This document shows, in pieces, positions 24,518-31,338 of a stretch of 53,147 nt of DNA. The stretch comes from a virus. The position numbers and the translations under genes are program-made. The DNA lies in the IMG/VR virus record IMGVR_UViG_3300006793_000044, positions 1 to 53,147 of that record. One strand, written 5' to 3'. Within the stretch, counting starts at the first letter, position 1. Each line of letters starts with the position of its first letter. Below the pieces are notes generated by a model that saw only the letters and a program-made list of their open reading frames with translations, was not told the DNA's origin and ran no database searches.

Positions 24518-24746
24518 TAGCAAACTTTCTTTGCTCGAGTGCGTCAAAGGCTAATGAGAGGCAGCGCAGCTGCTCTCCCATGCCCTTCTGCACAGACCCG
24601 GTAAATAGGGCCTTGCGGGTTCCTACAGGGGCTTCACCAGCTATAAGCGCAAAGGTAGCGTTACCTCGATGAGGATCCTCTGACAGTTCGAATGTAACAT
24701 GGCCCACAGACCATTGCTCACGCTTGATTGCTCTGCTTGTACTCAT
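24507..24746 (-). CDS. Small hypothetical protein
   Basis: 79 residues. Beta-rich N-terminus (REQWSVGHVTFELSED, NATFALIAGEAPVG) and helical C-terminus. ATGA-type overlap with the winged-helix gene upstream suggests co-translation. No family recognised. Confidence 0.6.
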   Translation of the reverse strand: MSTSRAIKREQWSVGHVTFELSEDPHRGNATFALIAGEAPVGTRKALFTGSVQKGMGEQLRCLSLAFDALEQRKFANDS

Positions 24747-25099
24747 GCTGCTAATGCTTCCTTTCCAATTTGTGTTATTGCGTACCCAGTGGATGGTCTT
24801 TCACCAACTTTGAAAGCCAACGATTTGTTCGTTAGAGCAGACAGCATTGATGAAGCTGCGCGGTGGTGGCAATTAAGCTCCCCGGCAATCTCTTTTGCGT
24901 TGCGAGGCGCAACATTGAGTATCTCAAGAATATTCCTTGCAAAGTTACCCAATGGTGCCTTGGGGCGGTGTTGAATATCACATGGCAGAGGCCCTCTGAG
25001 GGGCTTGCCATCGATGCCTTTAGTGTTGTGCTGAAGCCTCTCAAAGGCCAACATATCTTGTGACAACTGCTCGTCACGTTTAGCAATTAAATCTTTCAT
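24743..25099 (-). CDS. Winged-helix DNA-binding protein
   Basis: 118 residues. The second half reads as a winged helix: NFARNILEILNVAPRNAKEIAGEL (helices 1-2), HHRAASSMLSALTNKSLAFKV (recognition helix and strand), then GYAITQIGKEAL (wing and last helix), like MarR/ArsR-type domains. The basic N-terminal 45 residues are unfamiliar. As the only regulator-like protein I find, close to the integrase, it is a candidate for lysogeny or early-gene control. It starts directly after the preceding stop. Confidence 0.62.
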   Translation of the reverse strand: MKDLIAKRDEQLSQDMLAFERLQHNTKGIDGKPLRGPLPCDIQHRPKAPLGNFARNILEILNVAPRNAKEIAGELNCHHRAASSMLSALTNKSLAFKVGERPSTGYAITQIGKEALAA

Positions 25100-25255
25100 T
25101 CAGTGATCCACCTCATATTCTTCGCCCACAGACATGGCTGCACGAATGTGATTTAGCCGCTCTATCGTTTCGATACCGTGGTATGTCTCGCCAAACTGTT
25201 TGGCATCAGCTTGAGTACCAGCCCATTTGCCTAGCCCGTTTGAATATAGTTTCAT
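25100..25255 (-). CDS. Small early protein (51 aa) with the shared leader
   Basis: ATG 25255 follows GGAGAACGACCA exactly, the leader used by several early genes. The 51-residue product starts MKLYSNGLGKWAGTQADAKQ and ends acidic (VGEEYEVDH). Its TGA is followed at once by the ATG of the winged-helix gene. The conserved leader makes it a confident gene despite its size. Function unknown. Confidence 0.72.
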   Translation of the reverse strand: MKLYSNGLGKWAGTQADAKQFGETYHGIETIERLNHIRAAMSVGEEYEVDH

Positions 25256-25268
25256 TGGTCGTTCTCCT
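25256..25268 (-). promoter_or_regulatory. Shared 13-nt leader, minus-strand copy
   Basis: Minus strand AGGAGAACGACCA abutting the ATG of the 51-residue gene. 12 of 13 bases match the plus-strand copies at 27227, 28776 and 29889. GGAG is the ribosome site; the rest of the spacer is conserved as well. Confidence 0.7.
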
Positions 25269-25276
25269 TTGGGGTA

Positions 25277-26413
25277 TTAATCGCCATACACTTTGTTAAT
25301 TATTTGATTGGCTCGTTTTTTAGAGCGGTGAAGATACGGGGAAAGGCCCTCACGGGTCATGTGGCCAGTGACCGCCATCATCTGATCTTCAGTGGCGTCT
25401 CGATCAGCTATGTAACTGATGCCACTGCGTCTAAAATCCCCAAAGCGAATGGATTGCGGGAGCCCTACCTCGTCCATCACCTTGCGAGCGTCATGGTAGT
25501 AATAACGATCATAAGGCTGCAGAAATTTGTCGCTAAGAAAGATAAAATTAGTCACGCTAGGTGGACGTATCCTTTTAGCGATCTCATGCACCTCACGGTG
25601 CCATTTAATGCGCTCTCGAAGCTCTCTTGGCAGCTCGAACCAGCATTCTGCCCCAGTTTTCTCTTGAGTAAAATCAAGATTAATCAGGCCCTCGGTATCT
25701 ACCCGTAAATGGTTATCATTTATGTTGTCCCATTTAAGCTGTCGTATATCTCCGGGACGCTGGCATAGGCGGAAGCAGAACAAAGCCATAGACCCCAAAG
25801 TGTAGTTGTAGGTATTATCTGCGTGTTTCACAAAATCTAACAACTGGCGATCTGTCCACGCAGCCTTACGTGGTTTTGGTTTCGCCACCCGTTGGTTCTG
25901 CCAAGGGTTGAGTTCCACACCACAAGTGTCATCCTCATCCTGCAGAGCTACGTTCCAAATCAAGCGCAATATTTTACATAATGTGTAGGCACTATTACCA
26001 TCCTCAGTCGCAGCAAAATGATTAATAAATAACCTAGCAGACTTACGTGTTACATTAGTTATGGCCATATCACCGAATTTACTACCGTCCGGGAGATGTC
26101 TGCTTTCAGATGACTTTTTCATCTGCCCTAAATAACTGGTCTTACTGTTTTCCTTGATTGTCCTAAATTCTTGAGTAGTGATATACCACTTGAACAGATC
26201 ATCTACAGTTTCTGCTGAAACGGTACTAAACGATTGTTTATAAACAGATGTTTTTCGTCTTTCAACCTCTTCGGCAAAGGCCAAAGCATCCGTTTCAGTA
26301 TTAAATGTCGATGTGCTTAAACCCGTAGATTTTTTTACATCTGCTGGTAATTGAACAATGTACGCAAACGTACCATCACGCCGTTCACGTACTTTTGGCC
26401 TAATTTTTGACAT
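25277..26413 (-). CDS. int: Tyrosine recombinase (phage integrase)
   Basis: 378 residues. N-terminal arm-binding region with RERRDGTFAYIVQLP, a core-binding SAM-like domain (about 75-170), and a catalytic domain with LCQRPGDIRQLKWD (first Arg), FGDFRRSGISYIADRDA (second Arg; Asp where His is usual) and TGHMTREGLSPYLH with the nucleophile Tyr at about 360. It would catalyse attP x attB recombination in the fMet tRNA gene. A consensus TTGACA promoter lies upstream. Confidence 0.92.
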   Translation of the reverse strand: MSKIRPKVRERRDGTFAYIVQLPADVKKSTGLSTSTFNTETDALAFAEEVERRKTSVYKQSFSTVSAETVDDLFKWYITTQEFRTIKENSKTSYLGQMKKSSESRHLPDGSKFGDMAITNVTRKSARLFINHFAATEDGNSAYTLCKILRLIWNVALQDEDDTCGVELNPWQNQRVAKPKPRKAAWTDRQLLDFVKHADNTYNYTLGSMALFCFRLCQRPGDIRQLKWDNINDNHLRVDTEGLINLDFTQEKTGAECWFELPRELRERIKWHREVHEIAKRIRPPSVTNFIFLSDKFLQPYDRYYYHDARKVMDEVGLPQSIRFGDFRRSGISYIADRDATEDQMMAVTGHMTREGLSPYLHRSKKRANQIINKVYGD

Positions 26414-26446
26414 ATTTTCATCTCCTCTTGGTCGCAGACTCTTACA

Positions 26447-26473
26447 TTAGTAGCTACCTGAGTCAGATGTCAA
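26447..26473 (-). promoter_or_regulatory. Integrase / leftward promoter with internal operator
   Basis: Minus strand: perfect -35 TTGACA (26473-26468), then CTCAGGTAGCTAC and a -10-like TACTAAT at a spacing of 15-16 nt. The spacer holds AGGTA and the palindrome GTAGCTAC, related to the operator-like repeat at 21950-21965. It lies about 45 bp upstream of the integrase start. Confidence 0.6.
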
Positions 26474-26490
26474 ATGAAAAATAAAATTCA

Positions 26491-26516
26491 CTAAGGTATT
26501 TACAAATGTACCTAAG
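26491..26516. promoter_or_regulatory. Operator-like inverted repeat (GGTA-N10-TACC)
   Basis: CTAAGGTA at 26491-26498 and TACCTAAG at 26509-26516 are imperfect inverted arms about 18 bp apart, just upstream of the leftward promoter. The same GGTA-N10-TACC layout occurs at 46091 before the capsid gene. Confidence 0.55.
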
Positions 26517-26572
26517 AGCAGTACCCTGCGAGGGTCTTAGCCCGAGCTATACCTATATAGACTTGCTTTTTA

Positions 26573-26601
26573 GGCCCACCGCCCCTGAAGGGCGGTTGGC
26601 C
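26573..26601. other. GC-rich stem-loop without T tract
   Basis: GGCC-CA-CCGCCC (26573-26584) pairs with GGGCGG-TT-GGCC (26590-26601), loop CTGAA. Neither strand has a proper T run after it, so it is not an obvious terminator. It may be a structured leader or DNA site in the control region. Confidence 0.45.
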
Positions 26602-26624
26602 CCCAATAAAATACATACAAAGCA

Positions 26625-26648
26625 ATAAAAAAGGGCCCCAAAGGGCCC
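26625..26648 (-). terminator. Terminator after the 57-residue gene
   Basis: GGGCCC, loop TTTG, GGGCCC, then TTTTTT on the minus strand (complement of 26627-26632). It follows the small gene at 26662-26835 and would separate it from the integrase promoter. Confidence 0.7.
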
Positions 26649-26661
26649 CTAATTTGATATA

Positions 26662-26835
26662 TTAATGATCTTTATCAGGAGGATCATTTTCATCAGCTAA
26701 TCTATCAATATAAAGTGTCGGATTAGGCTCATCCTTCATTTCATATATAGCGTTGGCCGCTTGGGAGGTTTGAAATGGATCTTCTAGAAAGTTTATGGCG
26801 TCAGCCCGTGATTTAAACAGCACAGTCGTAGTCAA
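26662..26835 (-). CDS. Small acidic protein (57 aa, TTG start)
   Basis: TTG 26835 with GAGGGG nine bases upstream opens a 57-residue frame to TAA 26664-26662: helix VLFKSRADAINFLEDPFQTSQAANAIYEM, then an Asp/Pro-rich tail. A terminator follows immediately. It is alone in the divergent control region between integrase and early operon, the place where Cro/Xis-type regulators often lie, but no HTH is evident. Confidence 0.55.
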   Translation of the reverse strand: MTTTVLFKSRADAINFLEDPFQTSQAANAIYEMKDEPNPTLYIDRLADENDPPDKDH

Positions 26836-26944
26836 CGATATTACCCCTCAGTACCTAGTAAGACTTCGGCATACAATGTTACCGCAATCAAAACAAGCGT
26901 CGAGTCATAATTATTTTCACGCGCGTCTTGTATAGTAGTAGGAA

Positions 26945-27030
26945 TTAATGTAGTAGTTGTGTACCCGAAAGGGCATTGCACTACTCCTCCCCTACTTGCC
27001 CTCCCAGTTCCCAGCTGGGGGGGTTTTTTT
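26945..27030 (+). ncRNA. Candidate small RNA in the control region
   Basis: No gene is seen on the plus strand here. GTAGT...ACTAC arms (about 26954 and 26981) enclose CCC-GAAA-GGG, a GNRA-capped helix, and a strong terminator (26999-27030) follows. TATAGT at about 26932 may be a -10, though I find no good -35. A terminator with no upstream gene needs a transcript, so a short RNA is plausible. Confidence 0.4.
26999..27030 (+). terminator. Rho-independent terminator with no upstream gene
   Basis: CCCTCCCAG pairs with CTGGGGGGG (one G-U), loop TTCCCAG, followed by seven T residues. It insulates the early operon from upstream plus-strand transcription or ends a small RNA. Confidence 0.8.
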
Positions 27031-27161
27031 GTTCACGCACGTCTTTTCCACATAAATCAAAGATAAAACAGGTACTTAATATTAATGTGATATTAGTATG
27101 CAAACAAACACAAATCAGAAAATAACTGATTAAATTACTTTTTGATGTCGTTATTAATCCT

Positions 27162-27190
27162 TTGACTCTGCTTATCTAATGTATTTTAAA
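27162..27190 (+). promoter_or_regulatory. Putative early promoter
   Basis: TTGACT at 27162-27167, 17 nt, then TTTAAA; an alternative -10, TATTTT, is 3 bp closer. It lies 52 bp upstream of the first early gene. AATCAG/CTGATT arms at about 27114-27132 could be an operator. Confidence 0.4.
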
Positions 27191-27226
27191 GAGCTTAGGG
27201 TCTCGCAAGCCCGATTAAAACTAATA

Positions 27227-27239
27227 CGGAGAACGACCA
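27227..27239 (+). promoter_or_regulatory. Shared 13-nt leader, copy upstream of 27242
   Basis: CGGAGAACGACCA followed by TA and then ATG 27242. Decides the start of the GP88-like gene over the upstream in-frame ATG at 27179. Confidence 0.75.
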
Positions 27240-27241
27240 TA

Positions 27242-27943
27242 ATGCAGCTATTAAATACCAATGAGTCCAACACCAAAATAAGAAAAAGCGCGAGCGGTAC
27301 TATCTACCGAATCGCTAGCCTATCCCTATATCCTGACATTCTGACTTGCCCGGGATCAGCTCTGGCTAATTGTATGGATGCTTGTTTAAAATCAGCTGGC
27401 CGGGGGCAAATGCAAAGCGTTGTTACCGCCAGACAATCTAAAACTGATCTTTATCATAACGACCCGGAGCGCTTTTTTGAGCTTCTAAACGATCAGTTAT
27501 TTGCTTTCGAGCGCTCTTGCGCTCGCCAAGGCAAAACACCGCTAGCCCGGTTAAACACAATTTCAGATATACCTTACGAAAAGCACGGGATCCCACAAAA
27601 CCACCCTAATATCGGTTTGTACGACTACACCAAACTAGCCTCGAGACTCGGCAGGACACCACCAAATTACAAATTGATGTTTAGCTATTCAGCTGAACCA
27701 AAATATCAAAACAGTGTGGCAATGGCATTAAAAACTAATTGCCCGGTGGCCGTAGTATTCCGGGGTGGATTGCCAAAGGTCTTTTTAAATCGCCCGGTAA
27801 TTGATGGTGATAAATCCGACATTGTGAACTTCAATTCTGGCGCTGTTGTCTTGGGTCTCAAGCTTAAAGGCCCCCGGCGGATCCAGACCATGAAAACAAA
27901 TTTCATAGTGGATAATCCAGAGCTCGAGAGGATAGCAGCATGA
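27242..27943 (+). CDS. GP88-like (DUF7227-type) phage protein
   Basis: 233 residues from ATG 27242, chosen because the shared leader precedes it. IASLSLYPDILTCPGSALANCMDACLKSAGRGQ followed by VVTARQSKTDLYHNDPERFFELL matches my memory of the GP88 family, whose conserved cysteines sit in a TCPG...C...ACL frame. The C-terminus has CPVAVVFRGG and IVDNPE. The family's function is not established; its first-gene place in the early operon suggests host takeover or replication. CCGG-rich codon choice, unlike the late genes. Confidence 0.72.
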   Translation: MQLLNTNESNTKIRKSASGTIYRIASLSLYPDILTCPGSALANCMDACLKSAGRGQMQSVVTARQSKTDLYHNDPERFFELLNDQLFAFERSCARQGKTPLARLNTISDIPYEKHGIPQNHPNIGLYDYTKLASRLGRTPPNYKLMFSYSAEPKYQNSVAMALKTNCPVAVVFRGGLPKVFLNRPVIDGDKSDIVNFNSGAVVLGLKLKGPRRIQTMKTNFIVDNPELERIAA

Positions 27944-28209
27944 TGTATGACGGCGGATACGATTGGTTTAATGGAATGTCGAATAGAGCTGTGCGAGCAT
28001 ATAGCGAGGGAAAGCTTCCGGTTTCAAAGATCACACTGGCCGCGCTTCGCGCTGCCGGGTGGCACGGGACAAAAAAGGCAGCGCTGGCATATATTAATTC
28101 TGGCGAGTGGAAATCTTGCGAATGGCATCACACTTCAAAGCATTATAATCGAACCTATTTCTTTGACCTTTCTGATGTTGTGGAAATTCAAGAGAGGATA
28201 GCAGCATGA
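27940..28209 (+). CDS. Hypothetical early protein
   Basis: 89 residues, ATGATG start overlapping the previous stop. Aromatic N-terminus (MMYDGGYDWFNGMSNRAVRAY), helical ITLAALRAAGWHGTKKAALAY that could be a small HTH-like unit, then W/H/Y-rich segments. Function unknown. ATGA-type overlap with the next gene. Confidence 0.6.
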   Translation: MMYDGGYDWFNGMSNRAVRAYSEGKLPVSKITLAALRAAGWHGTKKAALAYINSGEWKSCEWHHTSKHYNRTYFFDLSDVVEIQERIAA

Positions 28210-28388
28210 AAAGAAGGATTGATTTAACCCCGACTTGGTCAGCTATAACCCCGGCGCTGCTCGATGCATTCCTGCACACAACAGACAGTGGCAACCGGGC
28301 AGACATGAAAAAAGAGCTCGAGCGCATGGCAGGGTTGGCGGATCTTTGGGTTGAGCACGTAAAGAGCGGAGCAGCTGATGAAAACTAG
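28206..28388 (+). CDS. Small hypothetical early protein
   Basis: 60 residues, helical, with WSAITPALLDAFLHTTD and KKELERMAGLADLWVEH. Start overlaps the previous stop and the end overlaps the next gene by 11 nt. Unknown function. Confidence 0.55.
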   Translation: MKRRIDLTPTWSAITPALLDAFLHTTDSGNRADMKKELERMAGLADLWVEHVKSGAADEN

Positions 28389-28623
28389 AATCCATGTTAA
28401 CCAGCATATCATCCGGGCAAATAAACATAAGCTCGAGCCAGCGCATGACGCGCCGTTAACTGTAAAAGACTACAAACAAAATCGGAAGGCTTACGAGGCT
28501 CACGTATCCGGGCCTTGCAAGGTAGTTTATAGGCCCCGGGATCCGCTGCCATGTGGCGCTAAGGTCTGGATTGAAACCGAAAGCGAAGTGATCACGCTCG
28601 AAAATATCGAGTATTCCGGGTGA
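28378..28623 (+). CDS. Small hypothetical early protein
   Basis: 81 residues. Basic N-terminal half (HIIRANKHKLEPAHDAPLTVKDYKQNRKAYE), beta-rich C-terminus (CKVVYRPRDP, KVWIETESEVITLENIEY), perhaps a small SH3/OB-like fold. Unknown function. Confidence 0.55.
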   Translation: MKTRIHVNQHIIRANKHKLEPAHDAPLTVKDYKQNRKAYEAHVSGPCKVVYRPRDPLPCGAKVWIETESEVITLENIEYSG

Positions 28624-28691
28624 GCTATTTTTATATGCTAGTTGGTTTCTTTGCGTTCTGGTATTTCATAGCGCAATCAATACCATTTTAA
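28620..28691 (+). CDS. Possible 23-residue membrane peptide
   Basis: GTG 28620 overlaps the previous stop (GTGA). The product is nearly all hydrophobic and aromatic (YFYMLVGFFAFWYFIA), a single membrane segment. A similar tiny membrane peptide follows the DUF932-like gene at 29693, which raises the odds that both are real. Too short to be sure. Confidence 0.35.
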   Translation: MSYFYMLVGFFAFWYFIAQSIPF

Positions 28692-28699
28692 AATTACGC

Positions 28700-28728
28700 T
28701 TGTAACGCTCGCAATGTTACACTAATAA
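28700..28728 (+). promoter_or_regulatory. Putative promoter of the DUF932-like gene
   Basis: TTGTAA, 17 nt, TAATAA. It lies in the 97-bp gap before 28789 and is followed by a perfect 9-bp inverted repeat at 28733-28759. Confidence 0.45.
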
Positions 28729-28732
28729 AAAC

Positions 28733-28759
28733 ATTAAGAGCGGAATCTCTGCTCTTAAT
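28733..28759 (+). promoter_or_regulatory. Perfect inverted repeat in the leader of 28789
   Basis: ATTAAGAGC, 9-nt loop, GCTCTTAAT. As RNA it would form a 5'-leader hairpin 17 nt before the shared 13-nt element; as DNA it could be an operator. No T tract, so not a typical terminator. Confidence 0.5.
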
Positions 28760-28775
28760 TAAACCTTAACAAGTA

Positions 28776-28788
28776 CGGAGAACGACCA
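28776..28788 (+). promoter_or_regulatory. Shared 13-nt leader, copy upstream of 28789
   Basis: CGGAGAACGACCA directly abutting ATG 28789, identical to the copies at 27227 and 29889. Confidence 0.75.
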
Positions 28789-29700
28789 ATGCCAGATCTT
28801 ATCTATTCGCGGAGTGCATCCGCTAGCGAGCTGCCTTTAAGCGCTATTCATAGCAAGGCGAGCGCTGCTTTCACTGAACTACCAATCGAAGGCGTATCAA
28901 AAAACTATGGTCATTTACGCACCATAGATCTGCTCCCGGTATTAAAAGACTATGGATATCTCCCGGTGCAAGCAGCGCAAACCAGCGCACGGAAAAAAGA
29001 CAAAATCGGCCACCAGAATCACATGTTAGCGTTTGCTCATGAAAATGATCTAATGCAGCCAAGCGATGGCCGCCCGGAGATAATAATCTATAATTCAAGC
29101 GACAGATCGAGCGCTTTAAAATGTTTTGCCGGGTATTTCCGGGGAATATGCAGCAATGGGCTAGTTGCTGGTGATGGGTTCCAGAGTAAAGTGTACCACA
29201 ATATCAAAAATATCATGAGCTTTGAGGATCAATTACGCGATATGATAGCGAGATTGCCCGAAATGTTGGGCTTAGTTGATAAAATGAAAGGCACGTTAAT
29301 CGACGGCCAGACCGGGCTCGAGATAGCAGAATCTGGGGCAAGCTTGCGCTGGGCCAATTGGGAAAAAGAGCAGTTTCGGGCTTGGAATACGGCCAGAAAA
29401 GCAGAAAAGAACTTTAACGATATCGAGCTTGCCCGGGGGTCATACTACACGGATCAAACTATTTCGGATTTGCTCGACAGCAAACGCCCGGGCGAGCGTT
29501 CCTTAGAAAAACAAACTGCGAGCTTATGGCACGTATTTAACCGGGTTCAGGAAGGATTGATTCGCGGCAAAACGGAAATCCAGAGCGTCAGCAATTTGCG
29601 CCCGTCAGGCACCACTCGCAAAGCAACCGGGCTGACCAGCGTCCCGAAAAGCGTGAAAGTAAACCGGGAATTTTGGGATTGTGCGGCAGCCTATGCTTAA
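28789..29700 (+). CDS. DUF932/DUF945-like phage protein
   Basis: 303 residues. The central DRSSALKCFAGYFRGICSNGLVAGDGF matches the R-x5-G-x2-R-x-x-C-x-N-G-L pattern of phage/plasmid DUF932 proteins, followed by a long helical region and an Asn/Arg tail. Members sit near replication or recombination genes; the biochemical role is unknown. It carries many palindromic hexamers (CCCGGG at 29432 and 29487, CTCGAG at 29317). Confidence 0.72.
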   Translation: MPDLIYSRSASASELPLSAIHSKASAAFTELPIEGVSKNYGHLRTIDLLPVLKDYGYLPVQAAQTSARKKDKIGHQNHMLAFAHENDLMQPSDGRPEIIIYNSSDRSSALKCFAGYFRGICSNGLVAGDGFQSKVYHNIKNIMSFEDQLRDMIARLPEMLGLVDKMKGTLIDGQTGLEIAESGASLRWANWEKEQFRAWNTARKAEKNFNDIELARGSYYTDQTISDLLDSKRPGERSLEKQTASLWHVFNRVQEGLIRGKTEIQSVSNLRPSGTTRKATGLTSVPKSVKVNREFWDCAAAYA

Positions 29701-29788
29701 GATCCTCGAGGATGTTCTGGCAGTAATTGCTATTTGTCTTTTGCTTTATCTGGCTATGCTTTACGGCCATGCACTAGGTCTTGAATAA
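29693..29788 (+). CDS. Small single-span membrane peptide (31 aa)
   Basis: ATG 29693 overlaps the end of the DUF932-like gene. KILEDVLAVIAICLLLYLAML is one membrane segment with a short polar end (YGHALGLE). A terminator follows 7 nt after the stop, so it is the last reading frame of that transcript. Confidence 0.45.
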   Translation: MLKILEDVLAVIAICLLLYLAMLYGHALGLE

Positions 29789-29794
29789 GAAATA

Positions 29795-29826
29795 AAAGAG
29801 CGCTCAATAAAGAGCGCTCTTTTTTT
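29795..29826 (+). terminator. Rho-independent terminator
   Basis: AAAGAGCGCTC pairs perfectly with GAGCGCTCTTT (11 bp, loop AATAAA), continuing into a T run to 29826. It separates the DUF932-like unit from the next early unit. Confidence 0.88.
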
Positions 29827-29888
29827 ATTTGATTAACTGCAATTAATACCCTAACAATTAACTTACTGGGAACGGATCCCGGCAATAT

Positions 29889-29901
29889 CGGAGAACGACC
29901 A
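29889..29901 (+). promoter_or_regulatory. Shared 13-nt leader, copy upstream of 29902
   Basis: CGGAGAACGACCA abutting ATG 29902. Fourth leader copy associated with a start codon and first element after a terminator. Confidence 0.75.
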
Positions 29902-30261
29902 ATGCAATTAATCACTAATGAAATCAGAATACAGCTCGAGCTTAACTATATCGAGAATCAAAAAGCAGAAATGAGCGATTACGACTTTGACCCCCGGCCA
30001 GTGGTAAAGCTCTTTAATCCGTGCGGATCTCAGACTTGGTTACTTACTGAGATCGAGCCTAAAACTAACAACGCTTTCGGGCTTTGTGATATGGGCATGG
30101 GATCGCCAGAGCTTGGCTATGTATCGATTACGCAACTTGCAGAGATCGAGATTCCGGGTTGGCGCAATATGGGAATAGAGCGCGATATTCACTTTAACCC
30201 GGTCATGACCATCTCAGAATATGCGGATCAAGCCCGTGAAACCGGGAGTATTGCAGCATGA
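29902..30261 (+). CDS. Hypothetical early protein
   Basis: 119 residues. PVVKLFNPCGSQTWLLTEIEP, NNAFGLCDMGMGSPELGYVSI and IERDIHFNPVMTISEY resemble the DUF2958 family (small plasmid/phage proteins with W-L-x-E-x-D...A-F-G-x-x-D). I am fairly confident of that resemblance. The function of the family is unknown. Stop overlaps the next ATG. Confidence 0.7.
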   Translation: MQLITNEIRIQLELNYIENQKAEMSDYDFDPRPVVKLFNPCGSQTWLLTEIEPKTNNAFGLCDMGMGSPELGYVSITQLAEIEIPGWRNMGIERDIHFNPVMTISEYADQARETGSIAA

Positions 30262-30434
30262 ATATTGATCCAGAAACAAAACGCGAAGCGCTCATATTTT
30301 TGCAGACTATGCTGGACAACCCAGATGTTCACATGTTTGAGACTCCGCCCTATTTAACAGAGCTTTACGGAATAAACCGACATGACGCTAAAGAGCTCAT
30401 GTTTGAATTTCTTGAAACGTGTAAGGGGTCTTAA
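30258..30434 (+). CDS. Small hypothetical protein (58 aa)
   Basis: ATG 30258 overlaps the previous stop (ATGA). The acidic helical product has IFLQTMLDNPDVHMF and LYGINRHDAKELMFEFL. It fills the space between two coupled genes. Unknown function. Confidence 0.6.
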   Translation: MNIDPETKREALIFLQTMLDNPDVHMFETPPYLTELYGINRHDAKELMFEFLETCKGS

Positions 30435-30435
30435 T

Positions 30436-30819
30436 ATGACCAATATACAAATCACTGCAGACCATGCAGCAGCTGGCGGATTTAAGATCTTAACAGCTGA
30501 GCAAGAAAAGCAATTTCGCGCTGGCGCTTGGAAAGACTACAAGCCCCAAACGAAAATCAATCCGTTATGGCACCCGGTCTATCAATCTGAGTGCAGGGCA
30601 ATTAACACAGCCGCCGGGATCCATAAAATTTATCTGGCGATTGATAATGCCCGGGCGCTGCTCGAGGAATTAAGCGCGGATCTAATGCAGGATGACGAAA
30701 ACCCGGATCTGGACTTGGACACTATAGCGACGCTCGAGGATGTATCGGCAGCTGCAGAGCAGCTAGCAGACCAATTGAACGAGCTGCCAAACGTGAGCCA
30801 AGTGGGAGATTTAATATGA
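30436..30819 (+). CDS. Hypothetical early protein
   Basis: 127 residues from ATG 30436, with AAGGGG seven bases upstream; an in-frame ATG at 30382 lies inside the upstream gene. The C-terminal half is acidic helical (LLEELSADLMQDDENPDLDLD, AAEQLADQLNELP). No family recognised. Confidence 0.62.
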   Translation: MTNIQITADHAAAGGFKILTAEQEKQFRAGAWKDYKPQTKINPLWHPVYQSECRAINTAAGIHKIYLAIDNARALLEELSADLMQDDENPDLDLDTIATLEDVSAAAEQLADQLNELPNVSQVGDLI

Positions 30820-31121
30820 CTCTGGATCTGGAAAGCTTCAAGCTCCCGGCGCACTGGGCTAGCCCCTTAATCAATGGTGATATCTCTGGTCTATCAATTA
30901 AAGAGTGTCGCCAGCTCGACTCTTTCGAGACTAAAATGCTAAAAAAATATGGCAGCTGCCATGCAATAGATTGCAGCAGCGAACCGCATTTTATGAAGTA
31001 TCATGATGCCCATATGTTTGGTGTTCTGGCGTGTGACGTTTTGGAATTTACTTTTGATGTCACTGGTCAAGAGGAACAAGGAATGTATTGCACGCATTAC
31101 GACCCGGAGTCAGACCAATGA
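30816..31121 (+). CDS. Hypothetical early protein
   Basis: 101 residues, ATGA overlap on both sides. WASPLINGDISGLS...ECRQLDSFETKMLKKYG followed by a C-rich middle (CHAIDCSSE, HDAHMFGVLACDVLEFTFDV). It resembles small phage proteins of unknown role with a DUF6926-like W-A-x-x-L-I-N-x-D pattern, but I would not insist. Confidence 0.58.
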   Translation: MTLDLESFKLPAHWASPLINGDISGLSIKECRQLDSFETKMLKKYGSCHAIDCSSEPHFMKYHDAHMFGVLACDVLEFTFDVTGQEEQGMYCTHYDPESDQ

Positions 31122-31336
31122 GCAGCTGCACAAACAAAGTAAGTTATTGGATCCCTCGAGGATACTCTTACAAAGAATATTTTGTGCAGTGTGGCCGCAC
31201 GGATCCACACGGCGACCGGGCAATATGTGACACATGCAGCAGCAGCCCGGTGGTTATGCGCGAGATAGAGCAGCTCGAGGATAATATCAGAGCGGATAAT
31301 GCAGCGCTCGCTAGCGCTGGCTGGGGTGAAATCTAG
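31118..31336 (+). CDS. Small cysteine-rich (zinc-ribbon-like) protein
   Basis: 72 residues from ATG 31118 overlapping the previous stop. CGRTDPHGDRAICDTC gives C-x11-C-x2-C with a further Cys near the start, then a helical acidic end. Last gene of the early block; a terminator follows 34 nt after the stop. Confidence 0.58.
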   Translation: MSSCTNKVSYWIPRGYSYKEYFVQCGRTDPHGDRAICDTCSSSPVVMREIEQLEDNIRADNAALASAGWGEI

Positions 31337-31338
31337 CC

